Origin: Alphaproteobacteria bacterium HGW-Alphaproteobacteria-3
GTDB lineage: Bacteria; Pseudomonadota; Alphaproteobacteria; Parvibaculales; Parvibaculaceae
Assembly: GCA_002842875.1 (NCBI GenBank)
Contig: PHEF01000011.1
Coordinates: 1-53,440 of the forward strand
Direction: 5' to 3'
DNA: 53,440 nt
Made by a program: the position numbers and the translations under genes. Each line of letters begins with the position of its first letter. Position 1 is the first letter of the stretch. The notes under the pieces were generated by a model. It was not told the DNA's origin, did no database searches, and saw only the letters and a list, made by a program, of their open reading frames with translations. Shown here piece after piece: positions 35,044-45,349 of this stretch.

Positions 35044-36156
35044 ATGACCGATGCACCGCAGAAAGATATGCAACCGGAAGACCCGGGTCGCGGCGATCGC
35101 GCGGGAACGAACCGCCGTGGGCCGCTCTCGCGGCTTAATCGCCTGCTCGGCAGGCTGGGTCCGGTCATGGCATCGCTTCTGCTGACGGCTGTAGCGGTCG
35201 TCTTTTCCAGCCTGTTCAACTGGGGCCTGGGCGAAATCGGCCTGATCGACTTCGACCTGCGGATTCTGGAAGCTACGGCCATTGTAACCGTGCTGGTCGG
35301 CCTCCCCATCATCGTTTATGCGCAGATAACGATCCAGGCGCTGAACGGCTCCCGCCGCGCTCTGCGCCAGATGACGGAGCGCCTCGCCTGGGCATTGGAC
35401 AATGCCGAGCGCGCCAACGAGGCGAAATCGCTTTTCCTCGCCAACATGAGCCACGAACTGCGGACGCCGCTCAACGCAATCATCGGCTTCTCGGATATTC
35501 TCCGCAATCAGCGCTTCGGAGAGATGGGAAATCCGCGTTACAAGGAATATGCCGCCGACATCAACGAAAGCGGCATGCACCTTCTAAGTATCATCAACGA
35601 CATCTTGGATTTGTCGAAGATCGAAGCAGGAAGCGCAAGCACCGTCGGCGAGACGGAGTTTGACGTCGATGCGGTCATCGAAAGCGCCGAACACATGGTG
35701 CGCATGTTGGCCGAGCGCGGCGACGTCGCGCTCTTCGTCCAGAAGCCGGAAATGAGTGTCCACCTGATCGGCGTGGAACGTATGGTCAGGCAGATACTCG
35801 TCAACATACTTTCCAATGCCGTGAAGTTCACCGGCACGGGCGGCGTCGTCTCCTTGACGGCATCGCTGAGAAGCAATGGCGGTTTCGTCGTCTCCATATC
35901 CGACACCGGGATCGGTATGTCGCCGGAGGACGTGAAGCTGGCCTTGACGCCGTTCGGTCAAGCGGACAACTCGCTGTCGCGCAAGCATGCGGGCACTGGC
36001 CTCGGCCTGCCGCTCGCCAAGGCGATGATGGAGCTTCACAACGGCCGGTTGATGGTTCGCAGCGCGCCGGGAAGAGGCACCACCATCATTCTCGTTTTTC
36101 CCGCGGAACGTGTGGCAGGCGTGACCCGTCGGGAATCCGTCGCACAGGTTTCCTGA
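35044..36156 (+). CDS. Membrane sensor histidine kinase
   Basis: A 370-aa sensor kinase. Two TM segments lie at about 40-60 and 77-95 with a very short periplasmic loop, so the stimulus is probably membrane-borne or intracellular. HisKA follows with phosphoacceptor H137 ([20 protein letters not shown]) and the HATPase domain shows N box [10 protein letters not shown]1 DTGIGM and G2 [12 protein letters not shown]. The N-terminus is polar and basic. No response regulator is adjacent. The domain series resembles PleC/DivJ-like alphaproteobacterial kinases, but without a PAS sensor; that relation is only a resemblance. Confidence 0.9.
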   Translation: MTDAPQKDMQPEDPGRGDRAGTNRRGPLSRLNRLLGRLGPVMASLLLTAVAVVFSSLFNWGLGEIGLIDFDLRILEATAIVTVLVGLPIIVYAQITIQALNGSRRALRQMTERLAWALDNAERANEAKSLFLANMSHELRTPLNAIIGFSDILRNQRFGEMGNPRYKEYAADINESGMHLLSIINDILDLSKIEAGSASTVGETEFDVDAVIESAEHMVRMLAERGDVALFVQKPEMSVHLIGVERMVRQILVNILSNAVKFTGTGGVVSLTASLRSNGGFVVSISDTGIGMSPEDVKLALTPFGQADNSLSRKHAGTGLGLPLAKAMMELHNGRLMVRSAPGRGTTIILVFPAERVAGVTRRESVAQVS

Positions 36157-36172
36157 CAGACGCGACTCCGCG

Positions 36173-38227
36173 TCAGATGTCGAGGTCGTGCGCGAAGGCT
36201 GCGTGTTCCTGAATGAACTGGAACCTCAGTTCAGCCTTGTTCCCCATCAGCCGTTCGACGGCACTGCTCGTTTCCTTGATGTCGGCTTCCGGCACCACAA
36301 CGCGCATCAGCGTGCGTTTTCCGCGCGCCATGGTTGTCTCCTTGAGCTGCGCGGGCATCATTTCGCCAAGCCCCTTGAAGCGGCTCACCTCGATCTTGCC
36401 CTTGCCGGTAAACTCCTTCTTCAGGAGTTCGTCCTTGTGCGCATCGTCGCGCGCGTAGAGCGTCTTGCCGCCCTGCGTCAGCTTGTAGAGCGGCGGCACC
36501 GCCATATAAAGATGCCCGTTGGCGATGAGCTTCGGCATCTCGCGATAGAAGAAGGTGATGAGCAGCGACGCGATATGGGCACCGTCCACGTCGGCGTCGG
36601 TCATGATGATGACCTTGTCGTAGCGCAATTCTTCGTCGCGGTAATGCGAACCGGGCCGCACGCCGAGTGCCTGCATGAGGTCTGAAATCTGCTGGCTTTG
36701 CGCGAGCTTTGCGCCGCTCGCGCTGGCGACGTTCAGAATCTTGCCCCTGAGCGGCAGAATGGCCTGGGCCGCGCGGTCGCGCGCCTGTTTCGCCGAACCG
36801 CCGGCGCTGTCGCCTTCGACAAGGAAGATTTCCGAACCCTCCGCCGCCGACTGGCTGCAATCAGCGAGCTTTCCCGGAAGCCTCAGCTTCCGCGTCGCCG
36901 TCTTGCGGGCCACGTCTTTTTCCTGCCGCCGCCGCAGGCGTTCGTCTGCCCGGTCGATCGTCCATTCGAGCAGCTTGTTCGCCTGTTGCGGCGCCGCCGT
37001 CAGCCAGTGGTCGAAATGGTCGCCAATGGCGCGCTCGACAAGCCGCTGTGCCTCGGCGCTCGCGAGTTTTTCCTTCGTCTGGCCCTGGAATTCCGGTTCG
37101 CGGATGAAGACGGAGAGCATCGCTCCCGCTGTGCCGAGCACGTCGTCTGCCTGTATCTGCGCGACCTTCTTGTTGCCCACAAGGTCGCCATAGGATTTCA
37201 GGCCCTTGGTCAAGGCTGCGCGAAGCCCGGCTTCATGCGTGCCGCCTTCGGCGGTCGGCACCGTGTTGCAGTAGGAGTTGAGAAAACCGTCGCCACCGCC
37301 GAACCAGGCAATCGCCCATTCGACCGAACCGTGGCTTCCGGCGCGCGATACTTTCCCCGTGAAAGGTTCGGCCGTCACCGTGTCGTAGCCGTCGATCGAC
37401 GCCTTCAGGTAATCGACGAGCCCGCCCGGGAAATGCAGCACGTCGTTTGCAGGCGTGTCGTCCTTCTCGCCGATGAGGGAAGGCGCGCATCGCCACCGGA
37501 TCTCCACGCCACCGAAGAGATAGGCCTTCGATTGCGCCATCTTGTAGAGACGCTTTGGAACGAAATGCGCGCCCTTGCCGAATATCTCCCCATCCGGATG
37601 GAAGGTAATCTTCGTGCCGCGGCGGTTCTGTATCCGGCCCCTGTTTTCGAGCTTCGTCTTCGCCGCGCCGCGCGAATAGGACTGCGTATAGAGCGTCTGG
37701 TCGCGCGCGACCTCGACCTCGAAGCGATCCGACAGCGCATTCACGACCGAAATGCCGACGCCGTGCAGGCCGCCCGACGTCTCATAGGCCTTGCCGCCGA
37801 ACTTGCCGCCCGAATGCAGCGTTGTGAGGATGACTTCCAGCGCCGACTTGTTCTTGAATTTCGGATGGGGGTCCACCGGAATGCCGCGCCCGTTGTCGGC
37901 GACGGTCAGGCTCCCGTCTTCCTCAAGCGCAACCTCGATCCAGTTGGCGTGGCCAGCCACCGCTTCGTCCATCGAATTGTCGAGGACTTCGGCAAAGAGA
38001 TGATGCAGCGCCTTCTCGTCCGTACCGCCGATATACATGCCCGGCCGCCTGCGCACCGGCTCCAATCCTTCAAGGACTTCGATATCCTTGGCCGAATAGC
38101 TGTCGTCTTTGGCGCCTTCTCCCTTGGGCACAACCTTGCGCGCCTTCGCGGCGGGCTTTGGAGCGCTCGCGGCGGCGGAGAAAAGGTCTTCGGTATCGTC
38201 GGATTTGCTCGTCTTGCGGGCGGCCAT
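36173..38227 (-). CDS. parE: DNA topoisomerase IV subunit B
   Basis: ATPase subunit of topoisomerase IV, which decatenates daughter chromosomes with ParC. The 684-aa protein has a GHKL ATPase domain ([36 protein letters not shown]), a transducer domain, and the TOPRIM domain ([28 protein letters not shown]). The first 40 residues are Lys/Ala-rich and disordered. The domain order and the [13 protein letters not shown] context fit ParE rather than GyrB, which has a long extra insert in gammaproteobacteria; by length alone the call is not absolute. It converges on the histidine kinase gene (16 bp between stops). Confidence 0.93.
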   Translation of the reverse strand: MAARKTSKSDDTEDLFSAAASAPKPAAKARKVVPKGEGAKDDSYSAKDIEVLEGLEPVRRRPGMYIGGTDEKALHHLFAEVLDNSMDEAVAGHANWIEVALEEDGSLTVADNGRGIPVDPHPKFKNKSALEVILTTLHSGGKFGGKAYETSGGLHGVGISVVNALSDRFEVEVARDQTLYTQSYSRGAAKTKLENRGRIQNRRGTKITFHPDGEIFGKGAHFVPKRLYKMAQSKAYLFGGVEIRWRCAPSLIGEKDDTPANDVLHFPGGLVDYLKASIDGYDTVTAEPFTGKVSRAGSHGSVEWAIAWFGGGDGFLNSYCNTVPTAEGGTHEAGLRAALTKGLKSYGDLVGNKKVAQIQADDVLGTAGAMLSVFIREPEFQGQTKEKLASAEAQRLVERAIGDHFDHWLTAAPQQANKLLEWTIDRADERLRRRQEKDVARKTATRKLRLPGKLADCSQSAAEGSEIFLVEGDSAGGSAKQARDRAAQAILPLRGKILNVASASGAKLAQSQQISDLMQALGVRPGSHYRDEELRYDKVIIMTDADVDGAHIASLLITFFYREMPKLIANGHLYMAVPPLYKLTQGGKTLYARDDAHKDELLKKEFTGKGKIEVSRFKGLGEMMPAQLKETTMARGKRTLMRVVVPEADIKETSSAVERLMGNKAELRFQFIQEHAAFAHDLDI

Positions 38228-38402
38228 GAACTCGGAACTTTGAAGAGGAGAATCAGTGGGATTGTAAGGCGGGCAGGGGCACGCGCCAATGTTGGCGCTT
38301 TATAGCCGATCATCGGGGCAGGGGCGAGCGAAGCGGGAAACTTGCCCTCTCGGAAGGATATGCCACAGTCTCCCATCGCTTTTGACTGGGGAGGCTCTTC
38401 GA

Positions 38403-39701
38403 ATGTCCGTCACAATATCGTCGCCGTTGACGCTGCCTTGCGGCGCCGTGTTGAAAAACCGTCTCGCGAAGGGCGCCATGACGGAAGGCCTTGGCGATGC
38501 ACGGAACCAGGCGACAGGTGGCCATGTCCGCCTCTACCGGCGCTGGGCGGAAGGCGGGGCAGGGATGCTCCTCACCGGTAACGTCCAGGTCGACCGGCGC
38601 TATCTGGAGAGGCCCGGCAATGTCGCGATCGACGGCGCGCAGTCGAACGAGGCGATTGCGGCGCTCCGCGAATATGCGAAAGCAGGCACAGAGAACGGCA
38701 CCCATCTCTGGATGCAGATTTCCCATGCCGGCCGCCAGACCCCGGCACTGGTGAACAAGGAGCCGGTCGGCCCCTCTGGCAAGGCGCTCGACATGCCTGG
38801 CGCGCAGTTCGGCAAGCCTCGCGCGCTCACCGGCACCGAGATCGAGGATATCATCCGCCGTTTTGCCCATGCCGCCGCCGTCGCGCGCGATACGGGGTTC
38901 GCCGGCGTGCAGATACACGGCGCCCATGGCTATCTCATTTCCGAATTCCTCTCGCCCGACGTGAACACGCGTACCGACGAATGGGGCGGCAGCCTCGAAA
39001 ATCGCGCGCGGCTTCTGCTTGAGACCGTTCGAGCCGTGCGCCGCGCCGTTGGTGCCGGCTTACCCGTTTCGGTGAAACTCAACTCGGCCGATTTCCAGCG
39101 CGGCGGTTTCAGCCACGAAGACTCCATCCGTGTCGCCACCTGGCTCGACGCGGAAGGCCTCGATCTTCTGGAAATTTCCGGCGGCACCTATGAACAGCCG
39201 CGCCTCGTCGGTCTCGACGACATGACGCTTCATCCCGAGAAGGCGGAGGTTCGCCGTGAGAGCACCATTGCCCGGGAGGCCTATTTCCTCGAATACGCAA
39301 AGGACATTCGCGCCGCCGTGAAAATGCCGCTCATGGTCACGGGTGGTTTCCGCACACTCGCGGGCATGAATGCCGCGCTCGGCAGCGGCACCATGGATGT
39401 CGTCGGCATCGCGCGTCCGCTCTGTGTCGATCCTGCCATCCCGGCGAAGCTCCTGTCCGGCGCGGCAAAGGAAACGCCTGCCTACGAGAAGACGCTTCGC
39501 CTGGGCCCGGGCATTCTCGGCCCCCACAGCCCGATCAATCTCCTCAAGACCCTGAACGGATGGGGTCAGCAGGGCTGGTTCTGTCTCCAGCTCCTGCGGA
39601 TGGGCGAAGGCAAGGACCCGGATCCGAAAATGGGCGTCTTCTCTGCCTTTCGCAATTATGCGAAGAACGAGGCGCAAACGGCGGCCGCACTGGTGCGCTA
39701 G
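38403..39701 (+). CDS. NADH:flavin oxidoreductase (old yellow enzyme family)
   Basis: A 432-aa FMN-dependent TIM-barrel reductase. Visible: KNRLAKGAMTEGLGD, QISHAGRQTPA (substrate-binding His region), GFAGVQIHGAHGYLISEFLS, NTRTDEWGGSLENRARLLLE and the C-terminal FMN phosphate-binding MVTGGFRTLAGM plus GIARPLCVDP. Single-domain, without the C-terminal Fe-S/FAD module of 2,4-dienoyl-CoA reductases. ATG 38403 has GGGGAGG about 9 bases upstream. A C-terminal extension (GPHSPINLLKTLNGWGQQGW) is common in alphaproteobacterial members. Substrate unknown; ene reduction is the family activity. Confidence 0.9.
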   Translation: MSVTISSPLTLPCGAVLKNRLAKGAMTEGLGDARNQATGGHVRLYRRWAEGGAGMLLTGNVQVDRRYLERPGNVAIDGAQSNEAIAALREYAKAGTENGTHLWMQISHAGRQTPALVNKEPVGPSGKALDMPGAQFGKPRALTGTEIEDIIRRFAHAAAVARDTGFAGVQIHGAHGYLISEFLSPDVNTRTDEWGGSLENRARLLLETVRAVRRAVGAGLPVSVKLNSADFQRGGFSHEDSIRVATWLDAEGLDLLEISGGTYEQPRLVGLDDMTLHPEKAEVRRESTIAREAYFLEYAKDIRAAVKMPLMVTGGFRTLAGMNAALGSGTMDVVGIARPLCVDPAIPAKLLSGAAKETPAYEKTLRLGPGILGPHSPINLLKTLNGWGQQGWFCLQLLRMGEGKDPDPKMGVFSAFRNYAKNEAQTAAALVR

Positions 39702-39722
39702 AGCCGGGGCGGGAGCGGGGCG

Positions 39723-41240
39723 ATGGACAGCGTGGAAGGCCACAAGGTCGGTTTCGGTCGGCGGCAGATAATCGGCTGGCTGCTCGGGCCGGCCCTGCTC
39801 GCGCTCACTTTCGTCGTCCCCGCGCCGGAAGGCCTCAGCCAGCTCGGCTGGCATGTTGCGGGTGTCGCAGGTCTCATGGCTGTCTGGTGGATCGCGGAGC
39901 CGATCCCCATTCCCGCAACCTCGCTGCTTCCGATGATCCTCTTTCCGCTCATCGGCGTCGTCGACATTCGCGGTGCCGCCGCGCCATATGCGCATCCGAT
40001 CATCTATCTTTTTTTCGGTGGCTTTCTTCTCGCGCTGGCGATGGAGCGATGGGGCCTTCACCGCCGGATCGCCCTCGGCCTCATCGGTGCGATGGGCACA
40101 AAGCCGACCCACATCGTCGCCGGTTTCATGGTTGCCGCCGCTTTTCTCAGCATGTGGGTCAGCAATACCGCGACGACGCTGATGATGCTGCCTATCGCGC
40201 TCTCCGTCATAGCGCTGCTCGAGGCACAGGCCAGGGACGCGAAGGCGAAGGACGCCGCGGCGAAGTTCTCGCTCGTACTTCTACTCGCTGTCGCCTACAG
40301 CGCCACCATCGGCGGTCTCGGCACGCTGATCGGTACGCCGCCGAATGCGCTGCTCGCCGCCTTTCTCAGCCAGACCTACGGCTTCCAGATCGGCTTCGGC
40401 GAATGGATGCTGGTCGGCGTTCCCGTCGTTATCGTCGGCGTGCCGCTCGCCTGGTTTCTGATGACGCGCGTCATCTTCCGTCTGTCGTCCTTCGAGATCG
40501 AGGGTGCCGCCGATGTCATCTCCGTCGAGCGCAGCAAGCTTGGCCGCATCACGCGTCAGGAAATTGCCGTCGCCATCATCTTCGCATGCACGGCGCTTGG
40601 CTGGGTCACGCAGCCCTTGATCGCCAAAGTGGTACCATTCGTCTCCGACACCGGTATCGCACTCATGGGGGGTCTGGCGCTCTTTCTCGTACCGGTCGAT
40701 GCGCGCAAGGGCGTCTTCCTCATGGACTGGCAAACCGCAAAGCGTGCACCATGGGATGTCTTCCTGCTTTTCGGCGGCGGTCTCAGCCTTGCCTCGGGCA
40801 TCGAGGCACATGGTGTCGCCGCCTGGCTCGGCGCGCTCTTTGACGGCGCGGGCGGCATGCCGACGCTGCTGCTGGTCGGGCTCGTCTGCATGCTGATCCT
40901 GATGCTCACCGAACTCACCAGCAACACGGCGACGGCGGCGACGTTCCTGCCCGTCATCGCCGCGGTCGCCATCACCATCGGCGAAAATCCGTTGCTGCTT
41001 CTCGTGCCCGCGGCAATGGCGGCAAACTGCTCCTTCATGCTGCCGGTCGGTACGCCGCCCAACGCCATCGTCTTTGGCAGCGGCCGTATCACACTGCCGC
41101 AAATGGTCCATGCGGGCTGGTGGCTCAACGTCACCTTCGTCGTGTTGATTGTCGCGATGGTCTATGTTCTCGGACCGCTTGTCTTCGGCATTGAGCCAGG
41201 CATGTTGCCGGATTGGGCGACGAACGTGCCGCTTGCCTGA
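39723..41240 (+). CDS. SLC13/DASS-family sodium-coupled carboxylate carrier
   Basis: A 505-aa inner-membrane protein with about 12 hydrophobic segments. The family hallmark appears twice: VSNTATTLMMLPI and LTSNTATAATFLPV, the two SNT sodium/substrate motifs, with GTLIGTPPNALLAAF and VGTPPNAIVFGSG as the paired conserved loops. Family members import di- and tricarboxylates (for example succinate, citrate) with Na+. It starts 21 bp after the oxidoreductase, so probably co-transcribed. Its 3' end overlaps the oppositely oriented NTPase gene by 79 bp. Confidence 0.92.
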   Translation: MDSVEGHKVGFGRRQIIGWLLGPALLALTFVVPAPEGLSQLGWHVAGVAGLMAVWWIAEPIPIPATSLLPMILFPLIGVVDIRGAAAPYAHPIIYLFFGGFLLALAMERWGLHRRIALGLIGAMGTKPTHIVAGFMVAAAFLSMWVSNTATTLMMLPIALSVIALLEAQARDAKAKDAAAKFSLVLLLAVAYSATIGGLGTLIGTPPNALLAAFLSQTYGFQIGFGEWMLVGVPVVIVGVPLAWFLMTRVIFRLSSFEIEGAADVISVERSKLGRITRQEIAVAIIFACTALGWVTQPLIAKVVPFVSDTGIALMGGLALFLVPVDARKGVFLMDWQTAKRAPWDVFLLFGGGLSLASGIEAHGVAAWLGALFDGAGGMPTLLLVGLVCMLILMLTELTSNTATAATFLPVIAAVAITIGENPLLLLVPAAMAANCSFMLPVGTPPNAIVFGSGRITLPQMVHAGWWLNVTFVVLIVAMVYVLGPLVFGIEPGMLPDWATNVPLA

Positions 41241-41779
41241 GTGCGCATGAGCACGAAAGCGACCCGCTCCCCGATCGTTGCCTTCGGTAGCTCGACGAGA
41301 CTGTAGCCAGCTTCCTCATAGGCGGTTCGCATGGCGTTGCATGTCGCCACAGCCTCCGTGAAATCCTGTCCGCGTTCCTCGTCTTGCCCATAAATCTCCC
41401 GCCAGGGCGGCGCGATGAACACTGTGCCATTGTATCGGTAGAGCCGGACAGCCTCTGCAAGCGCTTTGGGTACAGGCGCGCCGATCAGCAGGCTATACCC
41501 GATCAGGTCGGGCAACCCTCGGTCGAAGAACACAGGTCCGCTTTCGGTGCGCATGCGCTCGAACGTCCGTATGGCATCGTCGAACATGAGGTCGCGATAG
41601 GCGAGGCGGTCGCCGTCATGCGTCGCTTTGCCGCCCTTCGCGTTCTGCTCGCGAATGATGCGACGGCCTGCTTCTTCGACGGTTCCGAAGCCAGGTGCGG
41701 CCAGGGTCTCGATCAACGTTGTCTTTCCAGCGCCCGGTCCGCCGGTGACGGCGTAAAAGTTCGGCTTCTCGATTCTCAA
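41162..41779 (-). CDS. Small P-loop NTPase (AAA_28-like) of unknown role
   Basis: A 205-aa protein with Walker A GGPGAGKTT at residues 13-21, a DRGLPDLIGYSLL motif and the VFIAPPWREIYGQDEERGQD stretch typical of a family of uncharacterised kinase-like NTPases. The start is TTG 41779: minus-strand GGGAGG six bases upstream supports it, and the frame upstream lacks conserved sequence. It overlaps the convergent SLC13 carrier gene by 79 bp. The fold is reminiscent of thymidylate or nicotinamide-ribose kinases; substrate unknown. Confidence 0.82.
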   Translation of the reverse strand: MRIEKPNFYAVTGGPGAGKTTLIETLAAPGFGTVEEAGRRIIREQNAKGGKATHDGDRLAYRDLMFDDAIRTFERMRTESGPVFFDRGLPDLIGYSLLIGAPVPKALAEAVRLYRYNGTVFIAPPWREIYGQDEERGQDFTEAVATCNAMRTAYEEAGYSLVELPKATIGERVAFVLMRTQASGTFVAQSGNMPGSMPKTSGPRT

Positions 41780-42427
41780 TGAGGTCCTCCCGCAAAATCG
41801 CGTGCTGCAAATCGCAAGTGTGCAACCCACGGATCTCGGCGCGCGGCGTCGCAACAAGCGACATCGGATGGAGAAGACTGGAATATCTGATCGGCGGAGG
41901 AGGGTATCTTCAACCAACGCAACCCCGCTCAAACGGAAGCCCCGGATTTCCTGTCGGGCGTTCCTTGCGGGGTTGCTTATGGAAGTGCTGCTTGCACTCG
42001 CCCGTGCTGAAGAGCCGGGCTTATCTCCATCGCCTTTTTGCCTGTGCACTCAATCAACGCGGCCAGGGCGTCAGACTGTCTTTGCGCTTTTCCCTTGGCC
42101 TATAAGATTTGCTGACCGGCCGCGCCTGTGAACGGTATCAGGACTTGGCTATGTCTCTTGATCGTCCTTCATTTTACTGGAAGGCGAACTGCGTCGGTGG
42201 AGCCATCTTCTTAAACCTCCTCCTTCGTTAGACAGGAAAAGGCTACGCCCGAATGAGAGAGGAGGTCAACTGGAATAGACGTTTCCGTAATTCCATATGA
42301 GTCAGGCCTGTTGACCGATGTAAGTTAAATCCGTAGACGGATTGAGTTGGCGTTCCCGTGCTTGACGCTTGTGGCTTCTGCCGCCACGCTCCGGCCAAAC
42401 AAGAACGAATTCACGAAGGGAGAAGCG
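41780..42427. other. 648-bp gap without a supported gene; 10-bp inverted repeat inside
   Basis: No reading frame on either strand has recognisable protein character. A perfect inverted repeat gcaaccccgc (41919-41928) / gcggggttgc (41967-41976) encloses 38 bases, which themselves contain short pairing segments; it could be an RNA hairpin or a regulatory cruciform. The right half (about 42130-42300) is more AT-rich and may contain the promoter for the VOC gene. Confidence 0.45.
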
Positions 42428-43192
42428 ATGTGGCTTCGTCAGGTAGCGCTCGTCGCGCATGAACGCGACCCGGTGGTCAACCAGTTGGAAAAAGTCCTCG
42501 GGATCGAGACCGCTTACAACGATCCCGAAGTCGGCATATTCGGGTTGATCAACGCCGTCATGCCGGTCGGCGGTGAATTTCTGGAAGTCGTGACGCCGGT
42601 GAAGGACGATGCCTCGGCGCTGCGCTATCTCCATCGGCGCGGTGGCGATGCAGGCTACATGCTCATTTTCGAAGTGGAGGATGCAAAGGCACATCGGACG
42701 CGCGTGCTCGGTCTCGGCGCACGCCAGATTGCCGCGCTCGACAAGCGTTACGTCTTTACGCATTTCCATCCCGGCGATTTTGGCGGCGTGCTCACCTCGA
42801 TCGATTCCGTCACCGGTGCCGATAACTGGTTCGATCGCGACAGCGACTGGCCGCCTGCGGGACCGGATTGGCGCAACGCGAAGAGCTCGAATGCGAAGGG
42901 CATTCTCGGTGCTTCCGTGCAGACGAAGGCGCCGGCGGCGCTCGCCGCGCGATGGGGAGAGCTGCTCGGCGTAAAGGTGGAAGAAGGGGACCTCGGTCCC
43001 GAATTGCGCCTCGCGCGCGGCGTCGTCCGCTTCGTCGAGCCGGTGGACGAAGATGGCACTGGCGTCGTCGGCCTCGACATCGCGATGGCAGATCCCGAGC
43101 GGGCGCTTTCGGAGGCAGGGAGGCTCGGCCTGCCCGTCAGCGGCAATGCCGTCGACATCTGTGGCGTTCGCTTCGCGCTCCACAATGCCTGA
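42428..43192 (+). CDS. VOC-superfamily (glyoxalase-like) protein
   Basis: A 254-aa protein with two VOC-type halves: MWLRQVALVAHERDPVVNQL ... VEDAKAHRTRVLGLGARQI and ASVQTKAPAALAARWGELLG ... GVVGLDIAMADPERALSEAG. VOC folds bind a divalent metal in glyoxalases and dioxygenases; here the metal ligands cannot be assigned confidently. The start MWLRQ at 42428 follows a good GGGAGAAG site. Function unknown. Confidence 0.82.
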   Translation: MWLRQVALVAHERDPVVNQLEKVLGIETAYNDPEVGIFGLINAVMPVGGEFLEVVTPVKDDASALRYLHRRGGDAGYMLIFEVEDAKAHRTRVLGLGARQIAALDKRYVFTHFHPGDFGGVLTSIDSVTGADNWFDRDSDWPPAGPDWRNAKSSNAKGILGASVQTKAPAALAARWGELLGVKVEEGDLGPELRLARGVVRFVEPVDEDGTGVVGLDIAMADPERALSEAGRLGLPVSGNAVDICGVRFALHNA

Positions 43193-43206
43193 CAGCCCCC
43201 AAACAA

Positions 43207-43237
43207 AAAGGCCGGAGCAATGCGCTCCGGCCTTTCG
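43207..43237. terminator. Bidirectional terminator between VOC gene and glnA
   Basis: aaaggccggagc, short loop, gctccggccttt: a 12-bp stem with flanking A/T tracts, positioned 14 bp after the VOC stop and 21 bp from the glnA stop. Confidence 0.88.
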
Positions 43238-43258
43238 TTCGTCTCGTGATCCGAGGGA

Positions 43259-44514
43259 TCAGACCGAGTAGTACATGTCGTACTCGACCGGGTGCGGCGT
43301 CATCTCGTAACGCATGCACTCTTCCCACTTCAGTTCGAGATAGGCGTCGATCTGCTCGTCGGTGAAGACACTGCCCTTCGTGAGGAACTTGCGGTCCGCA
43401 TCGGCGGCCGTGAGCGCTTCGCGAAGGCTGCCCGAAACGGTCGGGATTTCCTTCAGCTCTTCCGGCGGCAGGTCGTAGAGGTTCTTGTCCATCGGCGCGC
43501 CCGGATCGCCGAATAGGCGAGCAGCACCGGCGCTTCATAGCCCGGCACCAGGCGCTTGTAGCTGTTGGTGCTGGGGTTCGTGAAGGCATTGAGCGCCTTG
43601 GCATGCTTCAGGATACCGCCGATGTACCAGAGGCATTCCTGGCTGAGGTCGGCATACTTGTTGCCGGCGAAGAGCGGCTTGCCGTCCTTCCAGATCGACT
43701 GGTGGCAGTGCATGCCCGAGCCGTTGTCGCCGAACACCGGCTTCGGCATGAAGGTCGCCGACTTGCCGAACGCTTGCGCGACGTTATGGATCACATACTT
43801 GTAGATCTGCATGTGGTCGGCGGCCGTCGTCAGCGTCTGGAACTTCGTTCCGAGCTCATGCTGCGCGGCGGCGACTTCGTGATGATGCTTCTCGATCTTC
43901 ACGCCCATCTCTTCCATGACCGTCAGCATTTCGCCGCGCAGGTCCTGGCACGAGTCGATCGGGTTGGCCGGGAAGTAGCCGCCCTTCGTGCGCGGACGAT
44001 GGCCGAGATTGCCCATCTCATAGGAGGTGTCGGTGTTGGTCGGCAGTTCGATCGAGTCCACCTCGAAGCCCGTCTTGTAGGGGCTCGTGGAAAACTTCAC
44101 GTCGTCGAAGATGAAGAATTCGGCTTCCGGGCCGAACACGATCGTGTCGCCGATGCCGGTCGACTTCAGATAGGCCTCGGCAAGCTTCGCCGTGCCGCGC
44201 GGGTCGCGGGCATAGGGTTCGCCGGTGGAGGGCTCGAGAACGTCGCAGAAAACGGCGAGCGTCGTCTGCGCATAGAAGGGGTCGATCGTCGCGGTCGCCG
44301 CGTCGGGCAGCAGCACCATGTCGGATTCGTTGATCGCCTTCCAGCCGGCAATCGACGATCCGTCGAACATCGTGCCTTCGGCCCAGAAGTCGTCATCGCA
44401 GAAGCCGATGTCGAAGGTGACGTGCTGCATCTTGCCGCGCGGGTCGGTGAAGCGCAGGTCGATGTACTTGACGTCTTTCTCCTTGATGACGTCCTGAATA
44501 GATTTGCCAGCCAT
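43259..44514 (-). pseudogene. glnA: Glutamine synthetase type I with a ~154-bp frameshifting internal deletion
   Basis: Central nitrogen-assimilation enzyme, a dodecamer making glutamine from glutamate, NH3 and ATP. The start [20 protein letters not shown] (44514) has an AGAGGA site. Conserved parts are intact through [19 protein letters not shown] and [18 protein letters not shown]. Sequence then jumps, near 43513, to [20 protein letters not shown] in another frame, ending YDMYYSV with the adenylylation-region context lost in between. About 50 residues are missing, including the ARNRSASCRIP and RFPDPxANPYL regions that hold active-site arginines. As read, translation goes out of frame after LAYSA. 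Either an assembly gap or a truly dead glnA; a second synthetase elsewhere would be required for viability without glutamine. Confidence 0.88.
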
Positions 44515-44685
44515 TTGATCCTCTTTTCCCTGTTGTCCTTTAGGGGTTCGTTCGGGCGGGCTTTCGCCTCGCATTGATGGTTCGGTTTGTGGGCCTGCGC
44601 CGTCAGGCGCCGCGCGGGCGGGGGTTGAGTGGCCGCACGCCGGACCCGGAAGGTCGTCTTATTTGGTGGTCGTCAACTAAGCCCC

Positions 44686-45039
<354 letters not shown>

Positions 45040-45079
45040 TCACGGGGCTCGCCGCCCGCATCCACGTGTTAACGGAATA

Positions 45080-45094
45080 GCACGGCCCGTGCCA
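45080..45094 (-). promoter_or_regulatory. Sigma-54 (-24/-12) promoter of glnB-glnA
   Basis: On the minus strand TGGCACGGGCCGTGC matches the TGGCACG-N4-TTGC consensus, with GG and GC ten bases apart as required. It lies about 55 bp before the glnB start, so transcription would begin near 45068. A half-matching NtrC-type element (GCACC-N5-GATGC on the minus strand, near 45208-45224) lies upstream. The gap 45025-45349 otherwise contains no gene. Confidence 0.7.
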
Positions 45095-45349
45095 ACCTTG
45101 CGCGGGACGGAAAACCCTTGAAGTTCAATGGCTTGCATCTTTTAACCTGGCAACATGCCGTCATTTTGAGCAGCATGAATGCCTACAGTATAGGCAGATT
45201 GGACAAAAAGAAGGCATCGGCATGGTGCGGCCCGTCCGCTAGCCTCCTCTTGCATCCGTCGCCGCCATTTGAGCGGAGATTGACAGCTTGTGCCATGCCC
45301 GCGACAACCGCCGCCAGGGATTTCTGTGGATAAGGCAGGGGCGCGAGCA

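Noticed and set aside
41802..42131. Plus-strand ORFs of about 108 aa in the gap after the NTPase gene
   Set aside because: Two different frames are open over the same region, both Cys/Arg/Ser-rich with no domain; open by composition only.
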